Shown here: positions 45,833-53,829 of the stretch, piece after piece
Numbering within the stretch: position 1 is the stretch's first letter
Layout: the number at the start of each line of letters is the position of its first letter
Assembly (NCBI RefSeq): GCF_001050235.1
Contig: NZ_DF967972.1
Coordinates: forward strand, 3,562,724 to 3,626,723
Direction of reading: 5' to 3'
Origin: Longilinea arvoryzae
Lineage (GTDB): Bacteria > Chloroflexota > Anaerolineae > Anaerolineales > Anaerolineaceae
DNA: 64,000 nt
Position numbers and translations under genes: made by a program
The notes under the pieces: model-generated
Database searches by the model: none
What the model was told of the DNA's origin: nothing
The model's input: the letters and a program-made list of their open reading frames with translations, nothing else

Positions 45833-46939
45833 ATGTCCATCTTCGAGTCGATCGACCGCCCCACCCTGCTGCTGAACGAGAAACAGGCCCGCCAGAACAT
45901 CGCCTTCATGGCCGAAAAAGCCGCGCAAAACGGCGTTCGTTTCCGGCCGCACTTCAAGACGCACCAATCCGCTGAAATCGGCGAATGGTTCAGGCCGTAT
46001 GGGGTCAGCGAGATAACCGTATCTTCGGTGGATATGGCTGAATACTTTGCCGATCACGGTTGGAACGATATCACCATTGCATTTCCGGTCAATTTACGCC
46101 AGGTTCAGGCCATCGATGCCCTGGCGCGACGCATCCGGGTCGGGCTGTTGGTCGAATCAACCGAAAGTGCGGCTTATCTGGCCCGGCACCTCACTGCGCA
46201 GGCAGACGTTTGGATCAAGATCGACGTCGGCGCCGGGCGCACCGGCCTGCCCTGGCAGCAACCTGAAAAGATCCTTCCGATCCTGCAGGTATGCCAATCC
46301 TCACATCCGCTCCACCTGCGCGGCCTGCTCACCCACGCCGGGCACACCTACGGCGCCGGTTCGGTCGAACGGGTCCGCCAGATCTACGCCGAGACCCTTC
46401 AACGATTGGAAAGCGTGCATGCGTATCTCTCGCAGGCCTCCCGTTCTCCGCTCGAACTTTCGGTCGGGGATACGCCGGCCTGCACGCTGGTGGAAGATTT
46501 ACGCGGCGTCGACGAGATCCGGCCGGGCAACTTCGTTTTCTACGACGCGGAACAGACCTTGTGGGGGACCTGCCGTCCGGACCAGATGGCGACCGCTGTC
46601 GCCTGCCCGGTGGTTGCCGTTCATGCGGAGCGCGAGGCTGTCGTCGTCTACGGCGGCGCGATCCACCTGAACAAGGATTTCACAACCTACCAGGGCCAAC
46701 GCGCGTACGGACTGGTAGCTTTGCCCGAAGCAAATGGTTGGAGCGAACCGCTGGAAGGCGCTTATGTCAGTTCGCTCTCCCAAGAGCACGGTCTGGTGCA
46801 TGTGCCTGAACGCTGGCTGGATCGCATCCAAATCGGCGGTTTGTTGATGATCCTCCCGGCGCATTCCTGTTTGCCGGTCACGGCCCTCAAGTCTTTCCTG
46901 ACCCTCGAAGGCCGTCGGATCGATACGCTAAACAGTTGA
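45833..46939 (+). CDS. PLP-dependent D-threonine aldolase/D-serine dehydratase-like enzyme
   Basis: A 368-residue fold-type III PLP enzyme related to alanine racemase N-domain proteins. The PLP lysine lies in RPHFKTHQSAEIG. KIDVGAGRTG and SVGDTPACT follow, and the C-terminal domain carries LPAHSCLPV, whose His and Cys form the metal site of D-threonine aldolase and metal-dependent D-serine dehydratase. It therefore probably acts on a D-3-hydroxyamino acid with a divalent metal. The GGAGG at 5 bp supports the start. It is divergent from polX with a 70-bp gap. The exact reaction (aldolase or dehydratase) is not decidable by eye. Confidence 0.88.
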   Translation: MSIFESIDRPTLLLNEKQARQNIAFMAEKAAQNGVRFRPHFKTHQSAEIGEWFRPYGVSEITVSSVDMAEYFADHGWNDITIAFPVNLRQVQAIDALARRIRVGLLVESTESAAYLARHLTAQADVWIKIDVGAGRTGLPWQQPEKILPILQVCQSSHPLHLRGLLTHAGHTYGAGSVERVRQIYAETLQRLESVHAYLSQASRSPLELSVGDTPACTLVEDLRGVDEIRPGNFVFYDAEQTLWGTCRPDQMATAVACPVVAVHAEREAVVVYGGAIHLNKDFTTYQGQRAYGLVALPEANGWSEPLEGAYVSSLSQEHGLVHVPERWLDRIQIGGLLMILPAHSCLPVTALKSFLTLEGRRIDTLNS

Positions 46940-47081
46940 AATCCGAGGGGCCAAATTGTAAAGAATTGGGACGCAGGAACAGCCCCAACAATCAGGGACG
47001 ACTGCCTGGCCCAGGAAAAAAGCCGGCGGAGCGCCTCTGCCCGTTTACTTGGACAACCCATCATTCGGGTCGCAATTCAAA

Positions 47082-48299
47082 TCACATGGCGTACAGCGGC
47101 ACGGGGGTGAACAACAGGACGAACACCACCAACCCCAGGCCGGCCAGCCACTTGCGCCGCGTATCCAGTGTGGTGATCTGGTCGAGCGGCTCGGCGTAGG
47201 AGCGGCCCACCAGGAAGAAGATCAATACCGCCCACAGCCACCATCCGCTCCAGAAAAATCCCATCACGCCCATAAACATCAGGATGAAGGGCAAAACGCG
47301 GCGGGCATTTTTGGAGCCAAACAGTACGTAAAGCAGGTGGCCGCCGTCGAGCTGGCCGGCCGGAATCAGGTTCAGCGATGTCACCAGCAATCCACCCCAG
47401 CCTGCCCAGGCCACCGGGTTTACCGACACATCCACGCCCCCATACGGCAGGGGTTGAGCCGTAAAGAAATAACGCAGCCAGTAAAGCGCCGGAGATAGAT
47501 TTCCATAACTTACTGGCGCCGGCAGCAGCCGGCCGAATTGCAGGTATTTGATTAAAAAGTACAGGATGGAATTGCCTTCCATCATGTTATAGGACGTGGC
47601 ATTCGCCGCGGCCTGCGCGGGCAGTGGGTTGATATGCGAAAGCGAAAGCCCCAGGATTAACACCGGGATCGCCACAACCAGGCCGGCCAATGGCCCGGCA
47701 ATCGCGATATCCATCAATTGGCGTCGGTTGCGGGGACGCTCCTTCATATTGATAAAAGCGCCCAACGTACCAAAGGGGCTGATTGGCCAGGGCAACGGCA
47801 GGAAATACGGCAGGCTGACATGAACGTGGTGCAGGCGGGCCGCAAAATAATGCCCGAATTCGTGAGCCGCCAGGATGGCGATCATGCTCACGGCAAATGG
47901 CCAGCCGGCCTTTATGATCGCCAGCGCCCATGCCAGCGGTTCGGAAGGGGCAGCGCTCGTCATACCGAGGGCGCCGCCGGTGTAGACCACACTGATCAGC
48001 GTGACGATGAAGAAGAGCAGATTGACGACCGGATTACCGGTGTTGATCTGCGGCACGCCGCGCACCAGATAGATTGCCTGGCGATCGCCATCCCACCGGA
48101 AAAGCGGCGTGATGCCATGTGGCTTCATCCATTCCGCTAATTGATCATAAGCCAGTGCCGAATCCGCGCCCGCTAAATGGCCATGGTAACGGACCACATA
48201 ATCCTGGTCACCATGCCCGGCGGTAATATCCTCGATATAAAAAACGCGCCGCACCAGCGCATCCAATACTTGCGTATCCGCTTCGAGTGGTGTGCTCAT
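47082..48299 (-). CDS. Site-2 protease family (peptidase M50) membrane metalloprotease
   Basis: A 405-residue polytopic zinc protease that cleaves within or near transmembrane segments. The catalytic H146-E-F-G-H150 lies at the end of an early helix (AHEFGH), and the third ligand is in LNLIPAGQLDGGHLLY. A soluble N-terminal domain of about 80 residues precedes the first helix; there is no PDZ domain. AGGAG is 7 bp before the ATG. selC lies just upstream on the same strand without an intervening terminator, so part of its transcripts may start at the selC promoter. The substrate is unknown; family roles include cleaving anti-sigma factors. Confidence 0.92.
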   Translation of the reverse strand: MSTPLEADTQVLDALVRRVFYIEDITAGHGDQDYVVRYHGHLAGADSALAYDQLAEWMKPHGITPLFRWDGDRQAIYLVRGVPQINTGNPVVNLLFFIVTLISVVYTGGALGMTSAAPSEPLAWALAIIKAGWPFAVSMIAILAAHEFGHYFAARLHHVHVSLPYFLPLPWPISPFGTLGAFINMKERPRNRRQLMDIAIAGPLAGLVVAIPVLILGLSLSHINPLPAQAAANATSYNMMEGNSILYFLIKYLQFGRLLPAPVSYGNLSPALYWLRYFFTAQPLPYGGVDVSVNPVAWAGWGGLLVTSLNLIPAGQLDGGHLLYVLFGSKNARRVLPFILMFMGVMGFFWSGWWLWAVLIFFLVGRSYAEPLDQITTLDTRRKWLAGLGLVVFVLLFTPVPLYAM

Positions 48300-48360
48300 G
48301 AGCTACTCCTAAAGAAGGACGTTTACGCGATTTGTATCCGACCACATCGACACTCACAGG

Positions 48361-48454
48361 CGGGAATGGATGGGAGTCGAACCCACCGCGGCCCGCAACG
48401 CGACCCACCACCGGTTTTGAAGACCGGGGAGCCCACCGGAACTCAGCCACTCCC
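48361..48454 (-). tRNA. selC: tRNA-Sec (anticodon UCA)
   Basis: Read on the minus strand, the RNA has an 8-bp acceptor stem (GGGAGTGG with CCATTCCC), a 5-bp anticodon stem (CCGGT/ACCGG) and the loop CUUCAAA, whose anticodon UCA decodes UGA. The T-arm is a 5-bp stem with the loop TTCGACT, giving the 8+5 acceptor-T arrangement of bacterial tRNA-Sec. A long variable arm (about 20 bases, GGTCGC pairing with GCGGGCC) lies between. The D-loop contains TCCGGTGG as in E. coli selC. The discriminator is G; CCA is not encoded. A promoter is placed so that transcription should begin at or next to the mature 5' end. Confidence 0.92.
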
Positions 48455-48461
48455 AACATTA

Positions 48462-48490
48462 AGCATACCTTACCCGATAAGGTTTGTAAA
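48462..48490 (-). promoter_or_regulatory. Promoter of selC
   Basis: On the minus strand, TTTACA (48490-48485), a 17-bp spacer and TATGCT (48467-48462) lead to an expected start near 48455, next to the tRNA 5' end at 48454. Confidence 0.65.
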
Positions 48491-48531
48491 GAATGGAGAG
48501 GCTGGAAATTGGCGATAAATGGTACGAATCG

Positions 48532-48792
48532 TTAGAATATGGGTCCGAAGAAGCGTCTGATCCCGGAGGTGATCCCGCTGAAATTGGTAACGATAAAGAA
48601 AACGGCAATCAGGAACAGAACGATCAACAGAATAGCCAGCATTGCGCCGGAACCGCTACTGGCGAAGCGGAAGAATATTTTTACGATTGCCAGGAGAATA
48701 ATTACCGCCGCCGCGAAAATGATCAGATAGGAAAGCCAGACCGGTATGCTGGGCGGCATAAAAGGGATGGGAGGAAGATAGGGAAGTCGCAT
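48532..48792 (-). CDS. Small two-helix hypothetical membrane protein
   Basis: An 86-residue protein with a Pro-rich N-terminus (LPYLPPIPFMPPSIPVW) and two transmembrane helices (about 18-42 and 50-70), ending in a short basic tail. AAGGA lies 7 bp before the ATG on the minus strand, and a promoter with an overlapping palindrome lies farther upstream, supporting expression. I do not recognise a family. It is not linked to selC by function; the tRNA gene lies about 80 bp downstream on the same strand. Confidence 0.6.
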   Translation of the reverse strand: MRLPYLPPIPFMPPSIPVWLSYLIIFAAAVIILLAIVKIFFRFASSGSGAMLAILLIVLFLIAVFFIVTNFSGITSGIRRFFGPIF

Positions 48793-48818
48793 AATCGCCG
48801 TCCTTTGATGAAAATATG

Positions 48819-48855
48819 AATGATTTAATCATAATCATTTTTCACAGTCTGGCAA
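48819..48855 (-). promoter_or_regulatory. Promoter with overlapping palindrome, small membrane gene
   Basis: TTGCCA (48855-48850), a 16-bp spacer and TATGAT (48833-48828) on the minus strand. The -10 lies inside a perfect inverted repeat (AATGATT 48819-48825, AATCATT 48833-48839), an arrangement that suggests a repressor site. The A/T-rich style recalls Fur-type boxes, but the match is weak. Confidence 0.5.
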
Positions 48856-48961
48856 GGTTGAATCCTCCGTTGAGGTAAAATCCAGACCAGCGCGTGGATT
48901 AATGATCCAATTTTCATGGAAAAATCGATGAGCAATTTTGTCGATTCCTTAAATTAACCTC

Positions 48962-48989
48962 TTGTAATCTGGAAAAATCGGACTATACT
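48962..48989 (+). promoter_or_regulatory. Promoter of the ATP-grasp ligase gene
   Basis: TTGTAA (48962-48967), a 16-bp spacer and TATACT (48984-48989), about 55 bp before the start codon. Confidence 0.6.
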
Positions 48990-49043
48990 ACGATGCTGGT
49001 TGATCAAAATTAGACAACCTATCAACGCTTAAAGGGTATAGCA

Positions 49044-50252
49044 ATGGACGAACTCAATATTCTTGAAACTGAGCCTCCTGGAGAAGATAAGCCCCCCAGT
49101 ATGCCACCGCGACCGGTTCGCTCCTGGCGGGTAGCCGTTGTTGCCAACGTGAAGGGGGAGACTTTACTGCCCCAGGATGCTCCAGCCGATGCCGGCGCGG
49201 AATTTGACCGAAGAGAAACGATTCAGGCAATTCAAGACGCTATTGAATCCGACGGCCACTATACAAAATTCCTTTCAGCCGACGCCAATTTACCTTTCGC
49301 CTTGCGCGATTTTTGTCCCGACATCTGCTTCAACATTGCCGAAGGAATCTGCGGCGATGGTCGCGAAGCTCAGGTGCCGGCCCTCCTGGAAATGCTGCAC
49401 ATTCCCTATACGGCCTCACGCGTGTTGGCCAATGCTGTCGGTCTGGACAAGACCATGACCAAACGCATCTGGCGCGAACAGGGTTTGCCGACCGCCGCTT
49501 TCCAGGAATTCTACTCAGAAGATGAGCCGCTCAATCCGGCGCTCCGGTTCCCGCTCTTCGTCAAACCGGCCCGCGAGGGTACTGGCATGGGAATGGATTC
49601 GGGCGCGATCATCCAGGACGAAGCTGCTTTGCGGCGGCGGGTGGCCTGGGTAATCGACAGCTACCAACAGCCTGCGTTGGTCGAAGATTACCTGCCCGGG
49701 CGCGAGTTTACGGTGGCTGTGATGGGACGCCATGACGCAACGGCTTTCAGCCGCCATCCCGAACGCTACGACGCAGATGGTTTTCACCGCTTCCCCATTC
49801 TGGAAGTCGATAACGCCTCCTCCGTTACGCCCGGTATTTATGGGTATAAAGCCAAGACATTGCATACGGGCGAAGAAGGCGTGCCTGGATTCATCTGCCC
49901 GGCCACGGTCGAACCGCACCTGGCGGAGAAACTTCAAAACCTGGCCATTCGCGCCCATCTGGCGGTCGGCGCAACCGATGTATCGCGCGTCGATTTCCGC
50001 CTGGATGCAGATGGCAATCCCCGGTTGCTGGAGATCAACACCCTGCCCGGGTTGACGCCCGGCTTCAGTGACCTGTGCGTCATCGCCAACGCTGAGGGGA
50101 CTTCCTACACGGACCTGATCCTGGAGATCCTCGACCTGGGCGCTTCGCGCTACGGTCTGCTGCCGGAACTCGGTCACGAAGAGGAAAAACCGCTGCGCGT
50201 TCCTGCGCTGATCCACATGCTGCCGTCGATGGCGACCATGATGCTCAACTGA
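49044..50252 (+). CDS. ATP-grasp ligase, D-alanine--D-alanine ligase-like
   Basis: A 402-residue ATP-grasp enzyme resembling D-Ala-D-Ala ligase. Its N-terminal Rossmann-type part contains CFNIAEGICGDGREAQVPALLE; the central part FPLFVKPAREGTGMGMDSG binds ATP; the C-terminal VDFRLDADGNPRLLEINTLPG has the metal-binding Asp, Glu and Asn. The first 27 residues are Pro/Glu-rich and additional. It is not next to mur genes and has its own promoter and terminator, so a role in making a different dipeptide or peptide-like metabolite is possible. AAAGGG at 7 bp supports the start. Confidence 0.85.
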   Translation: MDELNILETEPPGEDKPPSMPPRPVRSWRVAVVANVKGETLLPQDAPADAGAEFDRRETIQAIQDAIESDGHYTKFLSADANLPFALRDFCPDICFNIAEGICGDGREAQVPALLEMLHIPYTASRVLANAVGLDKTMTKRIWREQGLPTAAFQEFYSEDEPLNPALRFPLFVKPAREGTGMGMDSGAIIQDEAALRRRVAWVIDSYQQPALVEDYLPGREFTVAVMGRHDATAFSRHPERYDADGFHRFPILEVDNASSVTPGIYGYKAKTLHTGEEGVPGFICPATVEPHLAEKLQNLAIRAHLAVGATDVSRVDFRLDADGNPRLLEINTLPGLTPGFSDLCVIANAEGTSYTDLILEILDLGASRYGLLPELGHEEEKPLRVPALIHMLPSMATMMLN

Positions 50253-50267
50253 CCTCGATCCAAACGG

Positions 50268-50302
50268 AGCGGCCCGCTGAAATTTAGCGGGCCGTTTTTT
50301 TT
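50268..50302 (+). terminator. Rho-independent terminator after ATP-grasp gene
   Basis: AGCGGCCCGCT (50268-50278) pairs with AGCGGGCCG plus TT (50286-50296), an 11-bp stem with two outer wobble or A-T pairs and a 7-base loop, then T8 (50295-50302). Confidence 0.88.
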
Positions 50303-50323
50303 ACAAGCCAAACGGGTCAGAAT

Positions 50324-50866
50324 CTAGAACAAAAACGGGAACCAGCCGACCAACAGCGGGGCAATCGCCAGCATGGCAAACCCAGCGAGAACGCCCAACA
50401 CCCATCCGGCCAGGATATCGGAGAGATAATGAACGCCGGTTGAGACCCGCGCCAGGCTGACCAACGGCGCCCAGATCAACACCACCCATCCGAACCAGGC
50501 CGGACCCAATCCCCAGGCCATGACGGCCAGCATTGCCGCCCGGGCGGCGTGCCCGGATGGGAAGGAATGCGGGTCAGTATTGCGGTAGATCGCCCCCCAC
50601 TCTCCTTCCGGCCGCTGGCGGCGGATGGTGAATTTGATGGCCAGCACCAGCACGGCCAGGACGCCTACGCCGATGGCCAGAAGCGCGGTATGGTTATGCC
50701 AAAAACCGCGCGCGAACAACCAGACCACCACCAAACCGGCCATCCAGAACCAGGAATCCCCGGAATGCGCGAAAAACACGGCCAATTTCCAAGCCGGGCT
50801 GCCATCCTGGTGCAGGCGCACGCGCCGGCTGATGCGCGAGTCGAAATCCATCAGGCGTTGAAACAA
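50324..50866 (-). CDS. PAP2-family membrane phosphatase
   Basis: A 180-residue integral membrane phosphatase with five to six helices. All three PAP2 signatures are present: KFTIRRQRP, PHSFPSGHAARAA and SLARVSTGVHYLSDILAG, with the catalytic His pair. Possible substrates are undecaprenyl diphosphate (a BacA-independent recycling route) or phosphatidic acid. It lies 1 bp after the minus-strand nucleotidyltransferase gene, so both form one operon. The ATG at 50866 is the only start that keeps the N-terminal helix complete. Confidence 0.92.
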   Translation of the reverse strand: MFQRLMDFDSRISRRVRLHQDGSPAWKLAVFFAHSGDSWFWMAGLVVVWLFARGFWHNHTALLAIGVGVLAVLVLAIKFTIRRQRPEGEWGAIYRNTDPHSFPSGHAARAAMLAVMAWGLGPAWFGWVVLIWAPLVSLARVSTGVHYLSDILAGWVLGVLAGFAMLAIAPLLVGWFPFLF

Positions 50867-50867
50867 C

Positions 50868-51662
50868 TCAGTTCCCTTTGACGGCGGCCATGCGGGCCGT
50901 CAGGATATCTTCCAGAACATCGATATCCCGCGGCCGGTCTACGTCCAGCCCCAACTCAGCGAAGGGACATGAAACGGCGCGGGCGTTGATGCCCAGACGG
51001 CGGTTGATGGACGTTTCGGCTTCCTTTAATGTAAGCTGCCGCAGCATCAACAGGAATAAAACATCATACCCCAACAATGCAGCCTGCCGGGTTGGGCTTT
51101 TTCGCGCCTCCACCAATCGCTGCCAGAGGGGATGCTCGGGGCGGTTGGCAAAGTCAATTTGAAGGCCGCCAACATCCGCCAGACAGACTTCTTCATTCTT
51201 GAGATGCACGTAAATTTGGCGTGAATCCTTATCGACCGCTTCGATGATTTTCCGATTCAGAGAAAACCCGTACAATTCATGGTCGCTTTCCTGAACGCGT
51301 TCGATCAACCATTCGATCATCTCGGGCGTGATGGCTGGTAAATCGGCCGAAATGATCAGCACTTTCGCCGCCTCGGCATTTTGTTTCGCCAACTCGATCG
51401 CACCAAGACGGACATTTTCGATGATCTCACCCGATTCGGGGAGCATGATCAAAGGCTTTTTGCAGTCCAGAGCGGTAATCGGCGGCAGGCCGACCACGGC
51501 CACCCGCTGTACCGAGGGCGCATCCGACAGGGCATCCAAAACCCATTGAACCATCGGCTTCCCGGAAATATCCAGCATCACCTTATAGGCGCCTTGCGTG
51601 AACGCATACAACGGATCCCCTCGCTCAGGGACTCCGCCGGCCACGACAACCACATCCATCAT
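50868..51662 (-). CDS. MobA-like nucleotidyltransferase
   Basis: A 264-residue protein with a Rossmann-type nucleotidyltransferase core: VVVAGGVPERGDPLYAF at the N-terminus, the conserved GAYKVMLDISGKPMVQWVLD with the Lys of the sugar/pterin-binding site, and IISADLPAITPEMIEWLIE with the metal-binding Asp. This is the shape of MobA/CofC-type enzymes that transfer a nucleotide to a phosphorylated substrate. The ATG at 51662 is preceded by GGGAG at 7 bp; GTG 51665 and ATG 51659 are close alternatives. Its product cannot be named. The next gene on the strand, PAP2, starts at once, so a lipid-phosphate pathway is plausible. Confidence 0.8.
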   Translation of the reverse strand: MMDVVVVAGGVPERGDPLYAFTQGAYKVMLDISGKPMVQWVLDALSDAPSVQRVAVVGLPPITALDCKKPLIMLPESGEIIENVRLGAIELAKQNAEAAKVLIISADLPAITPEMIEWLIERVQESDHELYGFSLNRKIIEAVDKDSRQIYVHLKNEEVCLADVGGLQIDFANRPEHPLWQRLVEARKSPTRQAALLGYDVLFLLMLRQLTLKEAETSINRRLGINARAVSCPFAELGLDVDRPRDIDVLEDILTARMAAVKGN

Positions 51663-51962
51663 CACCAGTCTCCCGCAGCAGAGACGTTACGAAACGCCGC
51701 TACCTATACGAAAAAAATAATTTAAGTGCAGAATGGGCCAAAACGAATCATCTTGACCGGGATCAGGAACATGGAAATTTTATCCCACGCGAGTATACAC
51801 CAAGTCTACAAATCTGCAAACTCGTGCATCTTGAATAGAATTATCCGGGCAAAATTGTATAATCAATCCCGAGAATAAACGCTTGAATGCTCTTAAAACC
51901 TCAGTTTATCGAATTCAAGTAAATTGAGATTCATTTTCCTCTCAACACCCTCAAAGGATACT
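51663..51962. promoter_or_regulatory. Intergenic region (300 bp) before the substrate-binding protein gene
   Basis: This gap separates the minus-strand nucleotidyltransferase from the plus-strand binding-protein gene. A perfect TATAAT lies at 51858-51863 for the plus strand; a TTGAAT at 51831-51836 is 21 bp away, too far for a normal promoter. The start codon lies 100 bp downstream, so the leader is long and holds no hairpin I recognise. AAAGGA (51953-51958) is the ribosome-binding site. Nothing else is supported. Confidence 0.4.
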
Positions 51963-53603
51963 GTGAAATCACGTTCTCTCTACGCCCTCCTGGTCCCTTT
52001 TATACTATCCAGCCTGGGGCTTAGCAGTTGCCAGGCGGTTCAATCGGTTCAGGCGCAACCGAATTCAGGCGCATTCATTGCCCAATCGATCGTTGCGCCC
52101 GATTGCAATAACGGCAATCATATCCGCGCCATCCATGCAGTCGATCGAAATACCGTCACCTTCGAACTTTGCGCGCCAGATCGAACTTTTCCGGCCAAGG
52201 TGGGTGTGCCCGCTTTTTCGATTCAAGACGATGTGGTTCTCAATCAAACCCAGGGCGATCCGGAACAAATCAGCCTGATTGCGAACGGAACCGGTCCTTT
52301 TCGGATCACGAAAACGGCCGAGGACAGTCTTTTCGTAGGCCAATGGAACAATTACTGGGGCATTCCGGTGCGGTTGCAACTCATCACCTTCACCTGGAAT
52401 AGCGATGCTGAAATCCGCCGCAAAAATCTGAGCCTGCGCACTGCGGACGGCATCAGCGCTGTCGATCCAATGGATGTGGGGACCATTCTCCTGGATGATT
52501 TTCTGAAGGTAGAAGAATCCCCGGTGATCAACACGGTTTTCCTCGGGATGAACAACACCCTGGCCCCTTTCGATAACCTCCTCTTTCGCCAGGCGCTTGC
52601 CACCGCGATCGATCGCCAGAAACTGGCCGACGATTTATTCGGCTCTTCGGCCCAGTCCGCCGATGAACTTGTCCCGGTCCTGTTTCCGACCGGTCACTCG
52701 AATACATCGACCGGTTATGTTTACAACACCGAAAAGGCGCAAGAGACCTTGAGTCAGAGTAATTTCGATCTCGATCAGGAACTGGTTCTGTCCTACGATC
52801 AAACGTCCAGCGGATTGATCCCCTATCCTGACAAATTGGCCGAAGAATTGGCGCAGGAACTGAAAATGATCGGCGTAAAAGTGCAGTTGAACCCCCTGCC
52901 GACGCAAGAGTTTCAGCAATCCCTCTCGGAAGGGAAACTGGGGCTGTACTTTATGGCTTTCAGCCCGGATTATCCGGACGCCAACAGCTTCTTCGAACCG
53001 CTTTTTTCCCAGGATAATCCGATGATCGGGAAGACCGACCCGGTTGTCGCCGGGAAGATCGCTGCCGCGCTGGCCACCAGCGACACAACCGTGATCCAGG
53101 AAAACTACGATGATATTAACGAGTGGGTCAAGAACCAGGCGCCTTTGATTCCACTGGTATATACCAATGAAGCCTATGCGTATCGGACTGCGGTGGACGG
53201 CATTCTCAACGGCGCGTTTGGCGAGAGCTTTGCTCAGATGGCCACCACCACTAAAAGCCTGACCTTTATGCAAGCCGACAAACCCGGGACCCTCTGGCCG
53301 GTTGATTTTAGCTCCGAGGATACCTTACGGATCACTCGCCTGGTCTTCGACACGCTTACCTCCTACGACCCGGCCGCGTTACTCACGCAACCTTCCCTGG
53401 CCGATACCTGGTCATCCAACGCCGATTTCACAGAATGGACGTTTCTGTTGCGTTACGACGTCCCCTTTTCCGACGGCAAAACGCTGGACGCGAACGACGT
53501 GGTGGCCACGTTCGCTGCCCAGGCGGATCGAACCAGCCCGAATCATCGTCCGGATTTGAACTATGATTATTACCAACGTATGTTCGGTAATTTCATGAAA
53601 TAA
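51963..53603 (+). CDS. Orphan family-5 solute-binding lipoprotein, circularly permuted
   Basis: A 546-residue secreted lipoprotein of the dipeptide/oligopeptide-binding family (SBP_bac_5). The GTG start at 51963 has AAAGGA just before it, and the signal peptide ends in a lipobox with C23 (LGLSSC). The order of family segments is rearranged. The mature N-terminus begins with middle-domain sequence (NTVTFELCAPDRTFP, then GTGPFRI) and continues to the normal C-terminal lobe (PLIPLVYTNEAYAYRT). Only after that come the usual N-terminal segments (LVFDTLTSYDP, LADTWSS, LRYDVPFSDGKTLDANDVV), at residues about 450-530. Total length is normal, which favours circular permutation over a truncated tandem duplication. 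No ABC permease or ATPase gene is adjacent. Confidence 0.85.
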   Translation: MKSRSLYALLVPFILSSLGLSSCQAVQSVQAQPNSGAFIAQSIVAPDCNNGNHIRAIHAVDRNTVTFELCAPDRTFPAKVGVPAFSIQDDVVLNQTQGDPEQISLIANGTGPFRITKTAEDSLFVGQWNNYWGIPVRLQLITFTWNSDAEIRRKNLSLRTADGISAVDPMDVGTILLDDFLKVEESPVINTVFLGMNNTLAPFDNLLFRQALATAIDRQKLADDLFGSSAQSADELVPVLFPTGHSNTSTGYVYNTEKAQETLSQSNFDLDQELVLSYDQTSSGLIPYPDKLAEELAQELKMIGVKVQLNPLPTQEFQQSLSEGKLGLYFMAFSPDYPDANSFFEPLFSQDNPMIGKTDPVVAGKIAAALATSDTTVIQENYDDINEWVKNQAPLIPLVYTNEAYAYRTAVDGILNGAFGESFAQMATTTKSLTFMQADKPGTLWPVDFSSEDTLRITRLVFDTLTSYDPAALLTQPSLADTWSSNADFTEWTFLLRYDVPFSDGKTLDANDVVATFAAQADRTSPNHRPDLNYDYYQRMFGNFMK

Positions 53604-53631
53604 TCCATGCCACATTCCGGCGGATTGATGT

Positions 53632-53658
53632 ACGGCGGCCTTCCGGCCGCCGTTTTTT
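53632..53658 (+). terminator. Rho-independent terminator of the binding-protein gene
   Basis: ACGGCGGCC (53632-53640) and GGCCGCCGT (53645-53653) form a perfect 9-bp stem with a TTCC loop; T6 follows (53653-53658). Confidence 0.9.
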
Positions 53659-53692
53659 AATCTCCAAACCTGGCAGACAGGCCTCGAAAGGA

Positions 53693-53719
53693 TTGATCTT
53701 GGGATCATTCCTATATAAT
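53693..53719 (+). promoter_or_regulatory. Possible promoter of the alpha-2-macroglobulin gene
   Basis: TTGATC (53693-53698) and TATAAT (53714-53719) are 15 bp apart, a short spacer. The start codon lies 110 bp downstream, so the leader is long. Confidence 0.4.
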
Positions 53720-53829
53720 ATGAGTAATAATGTTCGAAAACGCTGGAACCTTGATCTCGAGAACAGCGTCTGGTACACAGACTGTAATTGCGATCCCCTA
53801 ATCCATACGCAGTGTATAGGGCCAACCTC

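Noticed and set aside
48361-48454. tRNA-Ser or suppressor tRNA interpretation of the tRNA gene.
   Set aside because: The 8-bp acceptor stem, UCA anticodon with CUUCAAA loop and TCCGGTGG D-loop fit tRNA-Sec; tRNA-Ser would have a 7-bp acceptor and a Ser anticodon.
51963-53603. Idea that the binding-protein gene is a pseudogene fragment or two fused partial genes.
   Set aside because: One open frame of normal total length with a signal peptide, all family segments present once, and a terminator directly after the stop favour an intact, permuted gene.
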